From: CAYQJS01 sp964417895
Lineage (GTDB): Bacteria; Chloroflexota; UBA6077; SHYK01
Length of the DNA stretch: 7,347 nt
Reading direction: 5' to 3'
Assembly: GCA_964417895.1 (NCBI GenBank)
Contig: CAYQJS010000103.1
Coordinates: 1-7,347, forward strand
The notes beneath the pieces are model-generated. The model saw only the letters and a program-made list of their open reading frames with translations. It made no database searches and had not been told where the DNA came from. Below, one piece after another: positions 5,930 to 7,347 of this stretch (positions within the stretch are counted from its first letter, which is position 1; every line of letters starts with the position of its first letter). The position numbers were made by a program, and so were the translations under genes.

Positions 5930-7347
5930 TCATGCGCGGGCGCGTCCCTCGATCGAGCGGGCGCGCTCGAGGAACGATCGCATTGCCATGGCATCGAGCT
6001 CCGGGATGGCGAGCTTCAGGTGACGCTCTGCCTCGATGCGCTCGCTTGGCGAGCCATGCAGCGGCAGCTCGGCGAGCCGCAAGCGGGTGAGCGCCAGCTC
6101 GGGACGGTGGCGGATGCGGGCGGTAGCCTCGATCGCTGCCTCGTAGTACGCTCGCGCCCCCTCATGATCGCCGAGCAGCCGGGCCGCATCGCCGAGATGC
6201 CGCCCGGGTGAAGACGGACTGAAGGACCCAAGAATGGCGAGCCGGCGGACGCCCGACAGCAACGGCGTCAGCGCTGCGCATGCGTCCCGGTCCTTCACGA
6301 CGACCGCGGCCTGGAGGAGATCAATCAGCAGGCTCGCGGGTGCGTGCCCATCCGGGCTGGAGGGGAGCTGCTCGGTGAGTAGCATCCGCAGCGCCGCTAC
6401 ATTCGGCTCTGACGGCTCAGCGTGCACAGCGTACAGCCAGCGGCGGACGAGGTCCCGCGGTTGGCTGATTGGCCAGAGCTCGCCCAGCTCGTCGTACGCC
6501 TGAACGGCGTCTCGCGAACGACCGAGGTAGTAGCAGACCGGCGCGGACGTGCGTGCGCTCGCCAAAGCGGTGCCGATAGTCCCGCCCGTTTCATTCCCCA
6601 GCGTGCGCAGGTGCCCGCCAGCGCGCAGCACGCGGTCGAAGTCGCCATCCAGGGTGGCGAACAGGATCTCGTTCTCGATCGCGAACCTGATGGCCCGGGG
6701 ATCGCGGCTGCGTTCGGCAACGTCGGTGCACCGCCGCGCCGTGCCCTCAGCGGCCGGGCGGTCGCCGGCCGCGAGGAGCCATGCGATCCACATACAGGAG
6801 GCCTGGCCAAGCTTTTGGGCGGGCACGCCCTCGGTCGGAAGCTCGTTCAGCTCTCGAGCGAGGGCCACGAGGTCGTCCTCATCGCCCGGCCACCAGTGAC
6901 CGGTCCCAAGCAGCATGCCGCCCACCTCGACAAGGTCGCGGGTATGGCCCAGCGCTCGCGCTCCGTCCAGGGCGCGGTGCATCGCCGCGCGGTCCTGTTC
7001 CCATTTGCCAGCCCCCAGCGCGGCCCGCCCAACCATGACGTCCGCCCAGACGCGCGCCGCCGAGCCAGTGGGCGCATAACGGTCGGCGCGCTCCGCCCAG
7101 GTGCGAAAGGCGGGCATGCCCTGGGCCATGCCGCTGGCCTCGCGCAACAGGCTCTCGATGGCGATCACGCTCGCCCGTATAGCGCGGTCCGCATCACCGA
7201 GCGTTTCTGCTAGCCGGAACGCCTCCTCGGCGACTTCCTCGTAGGCGCGTCGCGGCTCACCGGCGGGGCCGAGCGCCTCGCCCAGAGCCAGCAGCAGGTC
7301 GCAACGCGCGCCCCGGTCACGCGGATCCAGCACGTCCTGGGCCTGAA
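5930..7347 (-). CDS. TPR-like helical repeat protein, C-terminal part (probable AAA/MalT-type regulator or cyclase-associated protein)
   Basis: The frame enters from the right edge and stops at TGA (5932-5930), giving 471 visible residues of the C-terminal part. A GTG at 7333-7331 is in frame, but coding continues beyond it to the edge, so it is unlikely to be the true start. The sequence is a run of amphipathic helix pairs rich in Ala, Leu and Arg: RCDLLLALGEALGPAGEPRRA near the visible start, YYLGRSRDAVQAYDELGELW in the middle and GDAARLLGDHEGARAYYEAA near the end. These are TPR-like. RCDLLLALGEAL-type blocks commonly follow an NTPase domain in large signalling ATPases of the MalT/LuxR or class III adenylate cyclase type. 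That is the likeliest identity, but the N-terminal part is outside the window. There is no LuxR-type helix-turn-helix at the C-terminus, which ends in SFLERARSIEGRARA. It runs convergent to the solute-binding protein gene. Confidence 0.75.
   Translation of the reverse strand, partial: QAQDVLDPRDRGARCDLLLALGEALGPAGEPRRAYEEVAEEAFRLAETLGDADRAIRASVIAIESLLREASGMAQGMPAFRTWAERADRYAPTGSAARVWADVMVGRAALGAGKWEQDRAAMHRALDGARALGHTRDLVEVGGMLLGTGHWWPGDEDDLVALARELNELPTEGVPAQKLGQASCMWIAWLLAAGDRPAAEGTARRCTDVAERSRDPRAIRFAIENEILFATLDGDFDRVLRAGGHLRTLGNETGGTIGTALASARTSAPVCYYLGRSRDAVQAYDELGELWPISQPRDLVRRWLYAVHAEPSEPNVAALRMLLTEQLPSSPDGHAPASLLIDLLQAAVVVKDRDACAALTPLLSGVRRLAILGSFSPSSPGRHLGDAARLLGDHEGARAYYEAAIEATARIRHRPELALTRLRLAELPLHGSPSERIEAERHLKLAIPELDAMAMRSFLERARSIEGRARA

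Noticed and set aside
6422..7213. 263-codon plus-strand open frame opposite the TPR-like gene
   Set aside because: The minus frame is open over the whole region and shows regular helical repeats; the plus frame shows none.
1..7347. CRISPR array or transposase gene
   Set aside because: No regularly spaced direct repeats and no transposase or recombinase motifs were found on either strand.

Overview
The window is GC-rich bacterial DNA. It holds four protein genes, two of them cut by the window edges, separated by repeat-bearing spacers. Gene content (a BNR/Asp-box protein, a solo molybdenum hydroxylase large subunit, a family 5 solute-binding lipoprotein and a TPR-rich regulator-like protein) and abundant short palindromic repeats suggest a Chloroflexota-like soil or sediment bacterium. 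This is an inference from style only; no taxonomic marker gene is present.

Layout. Positions 1-552 (minus) encode the first 184 residues of a BNR-repeat beta-propeller protein that runs off the left edge. Positions 553-1258 have no credible gene. They contain the 3' half of a tRNA-Arg(UCG) gene (718-767, minus) with no 5' half beside it, which is the usual footprint of integration into a tRNA gene, plus two strong hairpins, a B12-box-like stretch and a possible -10 box. Positions 1259-3694 (plus) encode an 811-residue molybdopterin-binding subunit of the xanthine dehydrogenase/aldehyde oxidase family. It carries two in-frame palindromic insertions and has no iron-sulfur or FAD subunit gene next to it. 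Positions 3695-3981 are a spacer with two palindromic repeat units. Positions 3982-5715 (plus) encode a 577-residue family 5 ABC substrate-binding lipoprotein without permease or ATPase genes. Positions 5716-5929 separate it from a convergent gene (5930 to the right edge, minus), the C-terminal 471 residues of a TPR-like helical repeat protein.

The genes do not form an evident operon: every spacer is over 200 bases and strand changes twice. The most notable features are the tRNA remnant, which suggests the DNA to its right could belong to an integrated element, and the two palindromic insertions translated inside the molybdenum enzyme gene. I see no convincing new multi-gene system here.
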